A stretch of DNA of 39,031 nt from an uncultured Verrucomicrobia subdivision 3 bacterium (GTDB lineage: Bacteria > Verrucomicrobiota > Verrucomicrobiia > Limisphaerales > UBA11358), in NCBI GenBank assembly GCA_903827955.1, contig CAIKKJ010000152.1:1-39031 (forward strand). The letters run 5' to 3'. The notes under the pieces were generated by a model. It saw nothing but the letters and a program-made list of their open reading frames with translations, did not search any database and was not told where the DNA came from. Position 1 is the stretch's first letter. Every line of letters starts with the position of its first letter. Below, in pieces: positions 25,971-34,404 of the stretch. The position numbers and the translations under genes were made by a program.

Positions 25971-27371
25971 ATGAAATCTTCAAACCAAAAAATCTATTCC
26001 CGCCGCAATTTCTTGAAGGCCGCGGGCGCCGCCGTGGTTTTGCCGGCCATTCTGCCGGGCTGCGCCTTGGGGCGTGACGGCAAAAAAATCAGCGCGAACG
26101 ACAAGATTAATATCGGTGTCGTCGGCTGGGGCATGCAGGGACCGAGCAATACAAAGTCGTTCATGTTTGAAAAAGATTGCCGCGTCGTTGCCGCGTGCGA
26201 CCTCGACAAAAATGCGCTGCAAGCCGCCGTGGACACCGTCAACGACAATTACGAAAACAAGGACTGCGCCGCCTATCACGATTACCGTGAGATGTTCGCG
26301 CGGCCCGACCTCGATGCGGTGATGCTCGCCGTGCCGGATCACTGGCATGCCATCGTCGCCACCGCCGCAGCGAAACGCGGCATGCATATCTACGGTGAAA
26401 AGCCGCTGGCAAAAACCATCGCCGAGCAGCAAGCCATCGTTCACGCGGTCGAAAAAAATAAAATCATCTGGCAGACCGGCTCGTGGCAGCGTTCGCAGTC
26501 GCCGTTCCACAAAGCGGCGGAGATTGTCCGCAACGGTTTGATCGGCGAAGTGACGCACGTCGAAGTGGGTCTGCCGAGTGGCCACACGGATTTCAAACGC
26601 ACCAAGCCGGAACTCGTGGAAAAACTTTCCGCGCTCAACATCACCGACCTTTCCAAAATCCGCCCCGGCTCAGACGCATGGAAAATCGCCGTCACCGAAC
26701 CGCCCGCCGAACTCGATTACGAAACGTGGATCGGGCCGTCCAAGATGGAGGAATACATCAAGCAGCGCGTCCACATGAACTGGCGCTGGAATTACAACAC
26801 CGGCGGCGGGCAGTTGCTCGACTGGGTCGGGCATCATGTGGACATCGCGCACTGGGGCTTGGGCTTTGACCACGACGGGCCGTCGGAAATCGAAGGCCAC
26901 GGGGAATTTCCCGAACGTGACGCGTTGTGGAATACCTGCACGAAGTATCGCATCGAGTTGAAATATCCGCGCAACATCACTATGACCATCGCCGGCGGCC
27001 ACGGCGACATCAAAAGCGGCACGAAATGGATCGGCACTGAAGGCTGGGTCTGGGTGGATCGCGGTGGCTTCGATGCCTCCAATCCCGAATGGAAAAAAGG
27101 CAAATCACTGCCCGAGGAACTTCGCAAAGTGAAACTCATCCAGTCGCCCGGCCACTGGCGGAATCACCTCGACTCCATCCGCAGCGGCGAACCGACGATT
27201 GCGCCGGCGCAAACCGCGCATCACTCGGCGACGCCCGGCCACCTTGGTTTGATTTCCATGCTCACCGGCCGGAAAATTCATTGGGACGTGAAGCACGAAA
27301 AAATTATCGGCGATGCCGAGGCGAGCAAATTGTTGAGCCATGAATACCGCGCGCCGTATAAACTGGCGTAA
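25971..27371 (+). CDS. Tat-exported Gfo/Idh/MocA-family oxidoreductase (1)
   Basis: 466 residues. The Tat signal SRRNFLKAAGAA is followed by LPGC, a possible lipobox, so it may be a periplasmic lipoprotein. The Rossmann dinucleotide site is INIGVVGWGMQG, and the family's EKP motif is intact in YGEKPLAKT. A C-terminal alpha/beta domain holds NWRWNYNTGGGQLLDWVGHHVDIAHWGL, with the His residues expected near the active site. Members oxidise or epimerise sugars with a tightly bound NAD(P); substrates of the exported PVC types are mostly unknown. Weak or no ribosome-binding site. It is followed by a strong terminator. Confidence 0.88.
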   Translation: MKSSNQKIYSRRNFLKAAGAAVVLPAILPGCALGRDGKKISANDKINIGVVGWGMQGPSNTKSFMFEKDCRVVAACDLDKNALQAAVDTVNDNYENKDCAAYHDYREMFARPDLDAVMLAVPDHWHAIVATAAAKRGMHIYGEKPLAKTIAEQQAIVHAVEKNKIIWQTGSWQRSQSPFHKAAEIVRNGLIGEVTHVEVGLPSGHTDFKRTKPELVEKLSALNITDLSKIRPGSDAWKIAVTEPPAELDYETWIGPSKMEEYIKQRVHMNWRWNYNTGGGQLLDWVGHHVDIAHWGLGFDHDGPSEIEGHGEFPERDALWNTCTKYRIELKYPRNITMTIAGGHGDIKSGTKWIGTEGWVWVDRGGFDASNPEWKKGKSLPEELRKVKLIQSPGHWRNHLDSIRSGEPTIAPAQTAHHSATPGHLGLISMLTGRKIHWDVKHEKIIGDAEASKLLSHEYRAPYKLA

Positions 27372-27385
27372 GTTTTTCAAAATCA

Positions 27386-27420
27386 AAAAAGCCGTTGCTG
27401 AATTCCAGCAACGGCTTTTT
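27386..27420 (+). terminator. Intrinsic terminator after the first Gfo/Idh/MocA gene
   Basis: Perfect stem AAAAAGCCGTTGCTG (27386-27400) and CAGCAACGGCTTTTT (27406-27420) with loop AATTC, running into Ts. It is nearly symmetric and could also stop minus-strand transcription from the adjacent ncRNA. Confidence 0.92.
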
Positions 27421-27440
27421 TGTTTTCAAGCTTCAGGCCT

Positions 27441-27490
27441 CTAAAAACAAAACAATAAGTCCCGGTTCAACCTTGCGGTCAAACCGGGAC
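27441..27490 (-). terminator. Intrinsic terminator of the candidate ncRNA
   Basis: On the minus strand a 14-bp stem (arms 27490-27477 and 27472-27459) with a GCAA loop and two G-U wobbles is followed by the T-rich tract TTATTGTTTTGTTTTT. The plus strand reading would have two A-C mismatches and no T run. Confidence 0.8.
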
Positions 27491-28315
27491 AAATGGGGGA
27501 TGGGAGTTCGCCACACTCTCTTTCCCGTCCCAGCATTTGGCGCGCTCCTCACGGAGGCTGCTGGATTCCCGACGCCATTCTCCACGGCAAGCGGAGTTCT
27601 CGGCCTCGTAGCAGGGCCGTCCGTGGTCTTGCGACCATCGGATTTTGAGTGAGGCTTTTCAGCTCGCTTCGGCTGGTGGTTGCGCCACCGGCCTGCGAAC
27701 CAGGTCAAGACACGCCTGTAATTTTTCGTTCGCGTCTTGACCACTGGCTCCGGGTCAGCCACCGATTTTGTCGGTGCGTTCGCCCGAGGCCACGGGTCTC
27801 GCCTCTTCACTCTCAAGCTGCTTTTTATTCACAGTCCAGCGGTGTCGTTTTTAACATCGCCGGCGCTTGGAAGTTTTTCACGCGGCTTGCCTGGCCTTCG
27901 TGTTCTTCCCGATGCGCACGCTCTTTTTGTCCACCTTTCGGCGTTTTTCTTTTGGCGGCCCCGACTTTTTATTTTCAGACCCGCCAGAGTCATTCGCACC
28001 GTGCTGATACGCAGTAGCAACTGTTCACCCTCTGGGTGACTGCGATTCATTCAGGCTCGAAACCTGCCTGAACTACTTGATTCAACTCGCAACGGTTTCT
28101 CATCGCTGCTTGCTGCCGGATTCCTCATTCGCATTTGACAGTGCGCGAACACCGCCAGAGAAACCGGTGAATTCTGCCTCGCCGAACTTGCGCTCGGTTC
28201 AGAGGAACCAGGACAACCAGCCTGTCCCGATTTTTCCCCGGTCACCCGGGATTATCAGTGGAACGCGCGATTTCAATGTTACTCTCGACCGCCGCCCCGT
28301 TCGTTCAATGAACTG
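27441..28315 (-). ncRNA. Candidate large structured non-coding RNA (~0.8-0.9 kb), class unknown
   Basis: No convincing protein gene is present, but the minus strand forms many hairpins. From the 5' side they are: CCCGG-GTGA-CCGGG (28250-28237), GGACA/TGTCC (28227-28211), CCGAGC-GCAA-GTTCGG (28197-28182), CACCG/CGGTG (28169-28150), TCAGGC/GCCTGA (28071-28051) and nested CGCAGT/ACTGCG with TCACCC/GGGTGA (28044-28010). Then come CACCGA/TCGGTG (27776-27760), GGTCAAGAC/GTCTTGACC (27742-27703), GGCCGGTGG/CCACCAGCC (27693-27671), TGGTC-GCAA-GACCA (27637-27624) and CCAGCA/TGCTGG enclosing CTCC-GTGA-GGAG (27564-27530). The terminal 14-bp stem is capped by GCAA (27490-27459) and followed by TTATTGTTTTGTTTTT. 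GNRA loops and G-U wobbles exist only in this sense. The 5' end is not determined; it lies between about 28250 and 28345. Confidence 0.65.
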
Positions 28316-28371
28316 ACTACATCCTAGCAGAAATTTTGCATCTGCCCATGATTTGATATGCACAGGTTATG

Positions 28372-28467
28372 CACCGTAAAATGACGGTGAAGAAACGGTG
28401 AATAAGTGAGAATCACACCGTCTGCCAATGCGTTTTCTATTTCACCTCCAATAATTATTCACCGTTT
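28372..28467. promoter_or_regulatory. Cluster of five ACGGTG/CACCGT motifs with a 13-bp inverted repeat
   Basis: ACGGTG occurs at 28384 and 28395, and its complement CACCGT at 28372, 28416 and 28460. The two outer members extend to a perfect 13-bp inverted repeat, AAACGGTGAATAA (28393-28405) and TTATTCACCGTTT (28455-28467). It lies in the AT-rich space between the divergent ncRNA candidate and the secreted-protein gene. It could be an operator array or the ends of a ~75-bp miniature element. The rest of 28316-28607 holds no gene. Confidence 0.5.
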
Positions 28468-28607
28468 TTTCGGCCGGAAAAAATCGCAGTGAACAAGTCG
28501 TCGCTAAAACTTTTTGAAAAAACAGCTGCACAAAACCGTTTTGCATCCCCGCCGCAAAAAGTTATCTTCCCGCCATCAGATTATTTTCGAAACAGTCCGG
28601 CTCGGGT

Positions 28608-31103
28608 ATGGCGAAAGTCGCGCGACTGGCCATTGCGTTGCTGGCGTTCGCCTTCGCCGCCTCGGCACGCACCGTGCCTGACCCGGCGGATGCCACGGGG
28701 TTCTTCACCACCGTCGCGGATAAATTACTGCGCAGCACCTTCAGTTTCGGCATCACCAACATTCCCGTGCAGACGAACGGCGTCTTCACCCACACGCCCG
28801 CCATGCAACGCCTGCTGCAAGTCGCGGCGAACGTGCGCGACGCGGCGACGACGAATTTTTTTCCAACCGTATTTCGCCCGATATTTTTCAACGACGGTCA
28901 GGGAAATATTTTCATCACCGGCTACCAGCAAGTCGCGAGTGTGAACGGCATCAGCGATCCGCAATTGGCCGCGCCGTCGGACATCACAGCCTTGCCCGTC
29001 GGAGCCAGCACGAACAATATTTACGGTGTGCCGTGGATTATCGGCGCGAAAAAATTCCTGCCGAGTTTTAATGAATTTTATTCGTTCAACACAATGCAGG
29101 TTACGCGGAAATTACAATTCAGCCGTCAAACCGCACCCTTGTCTTGGTCTGGAGCTTCCAAAAACCTTTACATCACAAACCAAATGCTCGTGATGAGCAT
29201 CACCAACCACCTTGGATTTTCCTTTTGGAATTCTTACGCGACGAATTATCCCGGCGGTGCGCTGACGATTTATGCAAACGATTATATCCGCATGCGGCTG
29301 TCTTATGGCGGATACAGTTACGCATACACGAACGACTATGTTTATTTTAACCAATTAAATTCATGGCCCGGCGCAAGTTTGGATAAAAACCTGCCGCCAG
29401 CACAACGGCAGGCAAATCCAAGCTCATTCATCGCCGGTAATTTTGATTTTCCGTTCGTCCACGAAGCCGCAATTAACCTCGACAATACCGGCAACGTGGC
29501 CGGCTTCACCATCGAAACTTTCAATACCAACGTCACCTCACTGCCGCCGTTTCCAAATTTTGAATTAGACATCACCAACCGGTTTCAAGCCTTCATCCTC
29601 GACGGCAGCAACGTCGTGGACTACGTCCAGTTTTATGGACCGCAGCAGGTGCGAAATCTGGGCGATGATTTGAAAGACCCAGACTACGTTGCCGGCAATA
29701 TAAATTCACTGATGTGGAGCACAAACTTGAATGGCTTAAATCAGAACGGTGTGAACTGGGGCGTGCAAAATCAAATTACCGTCTCGCAAATAGATCGGAA
29801 TGTTCCACCCGGCGGGCGCTGGACTGTGCCACCCAACTTTCCTGCTGGAGTGCCGCAAACAACACTTGCAATAGCTACAATGTTCGGCGGATTTTTTAAT
29901 TCCGTCTGGTTTTTTGGTGGCAGGACCTACACCAACACCAACCTCGTCCAGCAAGCGCCATTCACCCCGACTCGCACCGTCGTATCACCGACGCTTTGGG
30001 TGGTGAATGATCCATTGGTGCATTATTTGACGAGCGATTTGCTCCAGCCAATGGCTGAAACGTATGGCGTCATAAACGGCGTCGCCCGCAGCGACGATTT
30101 TTCAATTCCACCCATCGTCACTCCCAATCTCGCCTCGCTGCCAGACCGCTTCCAACCGTGGGGACGAAATGCCTTTATGGAAAATCTCGCCGGCGTGCTG
30201 CACGACTCGCCCGACAACGCGAGCTACAACCTTGCCTATCGCGACCCGCTCATGTGGACGCCGGACGACTGGAATTTCCCCGCGACCAACGCGCTGCCGC
30301 TCACCACGCTCGGCCGCGTGCATCGCGGCACGCCGTGGCAGACGATTTTTTTGAAGGCCACCAACATTTTGAATTACACCGATGTTGCCCAAGCCAATCC
30401 CGCCGTCGGCCTCACCACTTGGGAAAATTGGACTGGTGATTTCGATGCCGCCGATGCCGCGCTGCTGTCGCCGACCAGCGACTGGCGGCTCGCAGCATTA
30501 CTCGCAGAAATGTTCAATCCCGGCGACAGCACGCAACTTGGATCCGTCAACACCACCAACTGGCCCGCGTTGCTCGACAGCCTGGCCACGCTCACGAATT
30601 CGACGGCAGTGCCATATTATGATTTCCCGCCGGAATTGGATGCGTTCGTAATGACCAGCAATTCGCCGCAATCCACCTTCGTCGCCGCTGCGCTGATACA
30701 AGTTCGCGCCAACCAGCCGGGGCAAAAATATTTTTCCGCCGGCGATATTTTAAGCACGCCGGAAATTTCCGAACAGTCGCCTTGGCTGAACCGCAGTGAC
30801 GCAAATTTTCCCAACGACCAGATTGATTTTGGAATTTCCGACGACGCTTACGAAATGATTCCCGCGCAACTGCTGCCACGTCTGCGACCGGATTCCAGCG
30901 GCGCGCTGGTTTTCAGCAACGGCGGCTGGCGCGCGCAGTTCAGCGGCAGCGACGCGTTCGACTACACCTTGCAAACCTCCACCAATCTGGTGAACTGGGA
31001 AATCGTGAGCACCAACCAGCCCACGCAGGGCAATTTTTCCGCGCCCATCGCGCCGCTGCCCGGCGGGCAAAATCAATTTTTCCGTTCGGTGCTGTTGCCA
31101 TGA
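28608..31103 (+). CDS. Large secreted protein preceding a pseudopilin (Verrucomicrobial type)
   Basis: 831 residues, exported through an N-terminal signal (ARLAIALLAFAFAASA). It is rich in Asn, Thr and aromatic residues, as surface proteins of this group often are. GRVHRGTPWQTIFLK resembles the C-terminal region of large proteins found beside pilin-like genes in Verrucomicrobia (the 'Verru_Chthon cassette' A type); this resemblance is from memory and moderate. The last ~60 residues (DYTLQTSTNLVNWEIVS) form a short beta module common at the C-termini of Verrucomicrobial exported proteins. The stop codon overlaps the pseudopilin ATG (ATGA), so the two are translationally coupled and probably work together in a pilus-like or type II secretion assembly. 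Function is otherwise unknown. Confidence 0.7.
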   Translation: MAKVARLAIALLAFAFAASARTVPDPADATGFFTTVADKLLRSTFSFGITNIPVQTNGVFTHTPAMQRLLQVAANVRDAATTNFFPTVFRPIFFNDGQGNIFITGYQQVASVNGISDPQLAAPSDITALPVGASTNNIYGVPWIIGAKKFLPSFNEFYSFNTMQVTRKLQFSRQTAPLSWSGASKNLYITNQMLVMSITNHLGFSFWNSYATNYPGGALTIYANDYIRMRLSYGGYSYAYTNDYVYFNQLNSWPGASLDKNLPPAQRQANPSSFIAGNFDFPFVHEAAINLDNTGNVAGFTIETFNTNVTSLPPFPNFELDITNRFQAFILDGSNVVDYVQFYGPQQVRNLGDDLKDPDYVAGNINSLMWSTNLNGLNQNGVNWGVQNQITVSQIDRNVPPGGRWTVPPNFPAGVPQTTLAIATMFGGFFNSVWFFGGRTYTNTNLVQQAPFTPTRTVVSPTLWVVNDPLVHYLTSDLLQPMAETYGVINGVARSDDFSIPPIVTPNLASLPDRFQPWGRNAFMENLAGVLHDSPDNASYNLAYRDPLMWTPDDWNFPATNALPLTTLGRVHRGTPWQTIFLKATNILNYTDVAQANPAVGLTTWENWTGDFDAADAALLSPTSDWRLAALLAEMFNPGDSTQLGSVNTTNWPALLDSLATLTNSTAVPYYDFPPELDAFVMTSNSPQSTFVAAALIQVRANQPGQKYFSAGDILSTPEISEQSPWLNRSDANFPNDQIDFGISDDAYEMIPAQLLPRLRPDSSGALVFSNGGWRAQFSGSDAFDYTLQTSTNLVNWEIVSTNQPTQGNFSAPIAPLPGGQNQFFRSVLLP

Positions 31104-31477
31104 AAATTTTTACACCAATCGCCCGCAACGGTTTCACGCTCGTAGAAATCATGATTGTCGTCGCCATCATCGGCCTGCTGGCGGCGATTGCGGTTCCAAA
31201 TTTCGTCAAGGCCCGCGCCACCTCGCAGGCCAACGCCTGCATCAACAACCTCCGCCAAATTCAATCCGCCGTGGATCAGATGGCCGTGGAGCGCGGCCTG
31301 CACACCGGCTCGACATTTAATTTCCCCGCCGACATCACGCCCTATCTCAAACTGACTGCGTCCGGCGCGCTGCCCGCGTGCCCCGCCGGCGGCACTTACG
31401 GCGAGGGCGCCATCGGCACGACTTCCGCGACCTGCTCGCTCGGTTCCACGGTGACGCCGGCGCACGCCCTGCCGTGA
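31100..31477 (+). CDS. Type IV pilin-like/pseudopilin (prepilin-type N-terminus)
   Basis: 125 residues. A short basic leader ends in Gly11, followed by the processed N-terminus FTLVEIMIVVAIIGLLAAIAVP with Glu5 of the mature protein, the classic prepilin peptidase substrate. The remaining ~90 residues are small for a major pilin and match the short G-type pseudopilins abundant in Verrucomicrobia; three cysteines are present. The ATG overlaps the stop of the upstream gene by four bases. No prepilin peptidase or assembly ATPase is nearby. The 212 bases after it (31478-31689) hold no recognised gene or strong terminator. Confidence 0.9.
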   Translation: MKIFTPIARNGFTLVEIMIVVAIIGLLAAIAVPNFVKARATSQANACINNLRQIQSAVDQMAVERGLHTGSTFNFPADITPYLKLTASGALPACPAGGTYGEGAIGTTSATCSLGSTVTPAHALP

Positions 31478-31689
31478 AACACCCGCGCGTGTCGCGTTTT
31501 TTCGGGACGCAAAAAAAACTTTCGGCATTTGAAAAAAATAGCCAAGATGTTTGAAACCATTGCACCGCGGGTGGCGTCCGTTTCCGTGCCGCCGCAGAAA
31601 AATGTTTTGGGGCAGAAAAAATTTTCCGTTCGCCGCTGATATGATTGTCGTATTGTCCGCGCACGGAATCCTGACAGAATATTGTGAAC

Positions 31690-32235
31690 ATGAATGACGC
31701 GACTGATAAAACCAAGGACACTTGCGAAAGCAAAGGTTGCAACTGTGATTACTCGATGGCTTTCCTGCTGCTGCGCGGCTGGCTCGGCCTGCGCGCGTTG
31801 CTCGCCGGCGTAGAAAAATACGGCGCTTACAAATCCGTGCAGATTCCCGTGCTGGATGACAAAGGCCAACCGGACCCCGGCGGCGCGGTGCTGGACATGA
31901 AGGTGAAATTTTATGCCCTCGCCAATTACCATGGCGTCCCGACCGCGCTGAAAACCAAATTTGAAAACGAGGCGTTGCTCCCCGGCTTTGCGCTGAACCT
32001 GTTCGACAAATGCCTTGGTCCCGTGCTCATCGCGGTGGGCGTGATGTTGCTCATTGGCCTCGGCACGCGTGCGTCGCTGGTGTTGCAGGGCTTGATTTAT
32101 ATTTCGCTATCGGTCGGCTTGATTTTAATCAACCAGCCCGATGGCATTGCGTGGCTGGGCATTCACGTTGCGCTGGTCGCGTTCGCGCTGGTGCTCGCCA
32201 AACACAACAAGCTCGCGCTTCTAAAAAAATGGTAA
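31690..32235 (+). CDS. DoxX-family membrane protein
   Basis: 181 residues with four predicted membrane segments (AFLLLRGWLGLRALLAGVEKYG, LNLFDKCLGPVLIAVGVMLLIGLG, ASLVLQGLIYISLSVGLIL and HVALVAFALVLA). This is the DoxX/TQO small-subunit-like pattern; DoxX proteins are linked to quinone-dependent redox reactions. A Cys-rich N-terminus (CESKGCNCDYS) could bind a metal. Its stop codon lies inside the start of the next gene (ATGGTAA), so it is coupled to a Tat-exported oxidoreductase and may pass electrons from it to the quinone pool. That link is inference. Confidence 0.78.
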   Translation: MNDATDKTKDTCESKGCNCDYSMAFLLLRGWLGLRALLAGVEKYGAYKSVQIPVLDDKGQPDPGGAVLDMKVKFYALANYHGVPTALKTKFENEALLPGFALNLFDKCLGPVLIAVGVMLLIGLGTRASLVLQGLIYISLSVGLILINQPDGIAWLGIHVALVAFALVLAKHNKLALLKKW

Positions 32236-33602
32236 CCCCCAACCACAGCAGCGAATCGGCGGGGCGCGAACTTTCGCGCCGCGAATTTCTCGGCACCACC
32301 GCGGTCGCTGGCGCAGGCCTTTTGCTCACGTCGTGCAGCCCAGATTCCGGCAAGCCCGTGGCCACCGCGGCGGAAGCTGCCGGCAAAAAACTGAACGTCG
32401 CGCTCATCGGCTGCGGCGCGCAGGGCCAGGTGTTGCTCGAATCGTTGCAGGTCATCAGCAGCATCAACCTCGTCGCCTGCGCAGACATCTGGGATTACAA
32501 CCGCAAGATTGTCATGGGCCGCATGAAAGACATCGGTCAGCCGGTGAAGGGCTATCACGATTTTGAGGAACTGCTCGCGGGCGAAAAAAATCTCGATGCG
32601 GTCGTCGTTGCCACGCCGGATTTCTGGCACGCGCCGGTCACGAACGCCTGCTTGAAAGCCGGCTTGCACGTCTATTGCGAGAAGATGATGAGCAACACCA
32701 TCGAAGGCGCGCGCTCCATGGTGAAGACGATGCGGGAAACGGGAAAACTGTTGCAGATCGGCCATCAGCGCCGGAGCAATCCGCGCTATCTTTTCGCACT
32801 GAACAAACTCGTCCGCGAGGCGCAGATTTGCGGTCGCCTCACCGCCGCACACGCGCAATGGAACCGCACGGTGACGAACGATCTTGGCTTTCCGAAGAAA
32901 ACGGAAATCGCGCCGGAAACATTGGCGAAATACGGTTTCAAAGACATGCACCAGTTCCGCAATTGGCGCTGGTTCAAAGGCCTCGGCAAAGGTCCGCTCT
33001 CCGATCTCGGCGCGCATCAGATTGACATTTTCAACTGGTATTTTGGCGGGATGCCGCGCTCGGTGATGGCCAGCGGCGGCACGGATTATTACAAGACGCA
33101 TGAGTGGTTCGATAACGCGATGGTGATCTACGAATTCATCCAACCGGATGGCGGCGTGGCCCGCGCGTTCTACCAAGTGCAGACCACGACGAGCGCGGGC
33201 GGCGGCTATTTTGAAATGTTCATGGGCGACGAAGGCACGATCAAGATGTCCGAGAATCCAAATACCTGTGGCCTTTGGCGCGAGGATCGCTCGACAAAAT
33301 CGTGGGACGAACTAGCCGGAAAAAATTTTCTCCGCACCTCACCCACGCCGCAGCTGGCCGAAGCCGATAAGGTGGACGTGCGCGAAACCGCACCGCTCAT
33401 CAAGTATGATATCCCGGTTTCCTTCGCGAAAAAAATTCACCAGCCGCATCTGGAGAATTTTTTCAACGCCATCAACGGCAAGGCGAAGTTGAACTGCTCC
33501 GGCGAAGAAGCGTTCGCCAGCGAATACGTCATCCACAAAGCCGTTGAGGCCGTGGAGACCGGGCAGAAAATCAACATCACCAAAGAAGAGACCGAGGCGT
33601 GA
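32229..33602 (+). CDS. Tat-exported Gfo/Idh/MocA-family oxidoreductase (2)
   Basis: 457 residues. The Tat motif SRREFLGTTAVAGAG is followed by LLTSC, a good lipobox, so it is a likely periplasmic lipoprotein. The Rossmann site is VALIGCGAQGQ. The family's EKP motif appears as EKM (YCEKMMSNT), keeping the Lys but losing the Pro. NWRWFKGLGKGPLSDLGAHQIDIFNWYFGG is the substrate-side motif with the conserved His. The frame is open upstream to 32010, but the Tat signal fixes the ATG at 32229, overlapping the doxX-like stop by seven bases. It is probably co-transcribed with the doxX-like gene and the discoidin-domain gene. Confidence 0.88.
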   Translation: MVTPNHSSESAGRELSRREFLGTTAVAGAGLLLTSCSPDSGKPVATAAEAAGKKLNVALIGCGAQGQVLLESLQVISSINLVACADIWDYNRKIVMGRMKDIGQPVKGYHDFEELLAGEKNLDAVVVATPDFWHAPVTNACLKAGLHVYCEKMMSNTIEGARSMVKTMRETGKLLQIGHQRRSNPRYLFALNKLVREAQICGRLTAAHAQWNRTVTNDLGFPKKTEIAPETLAKYGFKDMHQFRNWRWFKGLGKGPLSDLGAHQIDIFNWYFGGMPRSVMASGGTDYYKTHEWFDNAMVIYEFIQPDGGVARAFYQVQTTTSAGGGYFEMFMGDEGTIKMSENPNTCGLWREDRSTKSWDELAGKNFLRTSPTPQLAEADKVDVRETAPLIKYDIPVSFAKKIHQPHLENFFNAINGKAKLNCSGEEAFASEYVIHKAVEAVETGQKINITKEETEA

Positions 33603-33653
33603 TTTTGCGCTTCAATATTGAACAACATCCACTTTTATCAGTCTGAATTTAAA

Positions 33654-34283
33654 ATGAAAAACCTCATCCTGCTCGCCGCCACTTTGCTCACTGCCACCGC
33701 GTTCGCCGAAGACATGATCCCGCTCAAGACCGATTTGCCCAACCCGCTCATGGTCGGCACGCCCGTGCCCATCAGCATCCCCAAGCTCGAAGCGAAGATC
33801 AAAAAATTTCCCGACTTCCAGGTTCCTGCTGGCACGGTGAACCTCGCCAAGGGCAAGAAAGTTTCCAGCAGCGACAACGATCCGGTTATTGGCTCGCTCG
33901 ATCTCATCACCGATGGCGACAAGGAAGGCGATGAAGGCTCGTGGGTCGAACTTGGCTCAGGCAAGCAATGGGTGCAGATTGATTTGGCAAACGCCGCGAC
34001 GATCTCGGCGATCGTCGTCTGGCATTACCATTCGCAGGAACGCGTCTATCGCGATGTCGTCGTGCAAATCTCCGACGACCCAAAGTTTGAGAAAGACGTA
34101 ACGACAATCTACGACAATTCATCCGCCGGCAAAGATTTGCCCTACATTGAAAGCTACCTCGGCAAATTGATTGATGCCAAAGGCGCGAAAGGTCGTTACG
34201 TCCGTCTCTCCAGCGCAGGCAACACGACCAACAAGCTGAACCACTACATCGAAGTCGAAGTGTTCGGCAAACCGGCTGCTTGA
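33654..34283 (+). CDS. Secreted discoidin (F5/8 type C)-like carbohydrate-binding protein
   Basis: 209 residues with a clear signal peptide (MKNLILLAATLLTATAFAE). Residues about 60-205 form a jelly-roll of the F5/8 type C kind, with NLAKGKKVSSSDNDPV, LITDGDKEG, WVQIDLANAATISAIVVWHYH and KGRYVRLSSAGNTTN. Such domains bind sugars or surfaces and have no catalytic role themselves. It lies 51 bases after the Gfo/Idh/MocA gene and is likely in the same transcript, suggesting a sugar-related function for the group. The ATG at 33654 is set by the signal peptide. Confidence 0.82.
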   Translation: MKNLILLAATLLTATAFAEDMIPLKTDLPNPLMVGTPVPISIPKLEAKIKKFPDFQVPAGTVNLAKGKKVSSSDNDPVIGSLDLITDGDKEGDEGSWVELGSGKQWVQIDLANAATISAIVVWHYHSQERVYRDVVVQISDDPKFEKDVTTIYDNSSAGKDLPYIESYLGKLIDAKGAKGRYVRLSSAGNTTNKLNHYIEVEVFGKPAA

Positions 34284-34284
34284 A

Positions 34285-34366
34285 ATCCTAATCTTAATCG
34301 TCATCTTATCTCAATCCGTTTCCGCGACGGTTGGGATTTAGCGAAAGATTACGATTACGATTACGA
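34285..34366. repeat. 6-bp-period arrays in inverted orientation before the Agl23-like gene
   Basis: The left part (34285-34318) is an imperfect array of units such as CCTAAT, CTTAAT and CGTCAT. The right part (34347-34365) has three perfect GATTAC units. The right array is the reverse complement of the left type, so the two can form an imperfect hairpin. The right array lies inside the frame that runs into the Agl23-like protein. Confidence 0.65.
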
Positions 34367-34404
34367 ACCCAAAAATCCGCTGGGCAATTTTAATTGCCAT
34401 CGCG

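Noticed and set aside
27703-27742. tmRNA tag-like sequence (GCGAACGAAAAATTAC) in a hairpin loop on the minus strand
   Set aside because: It reads A-N-E-K-L but is not followed by a short ALAA-type ending and stop, and no tRNA-like acceptor or TTCGA arm is found near either end.
27695-27750. GAGCC...GGTTC-flanked helix on the minus strand as a group II intron domain V
   Set aside because: The ends match by pairing, but the helix has a 22-base loop and lacks the 34-nt size, bulge and GNRA cap of domain V. No reverse transcriptase or intron boundaries are visible.
27649-28050. Overlapping open frames on both strands in the 27.4-28.1 kb gap (about 70-127 residues)
   Set aside because: They lack recognisable domains and ribosome-binding sites, overlap each other on both strands, and cross the hairpins. 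Open frames of this length are expected in GC-rich DNA; the RNA explanation accounts for the palindromes better.
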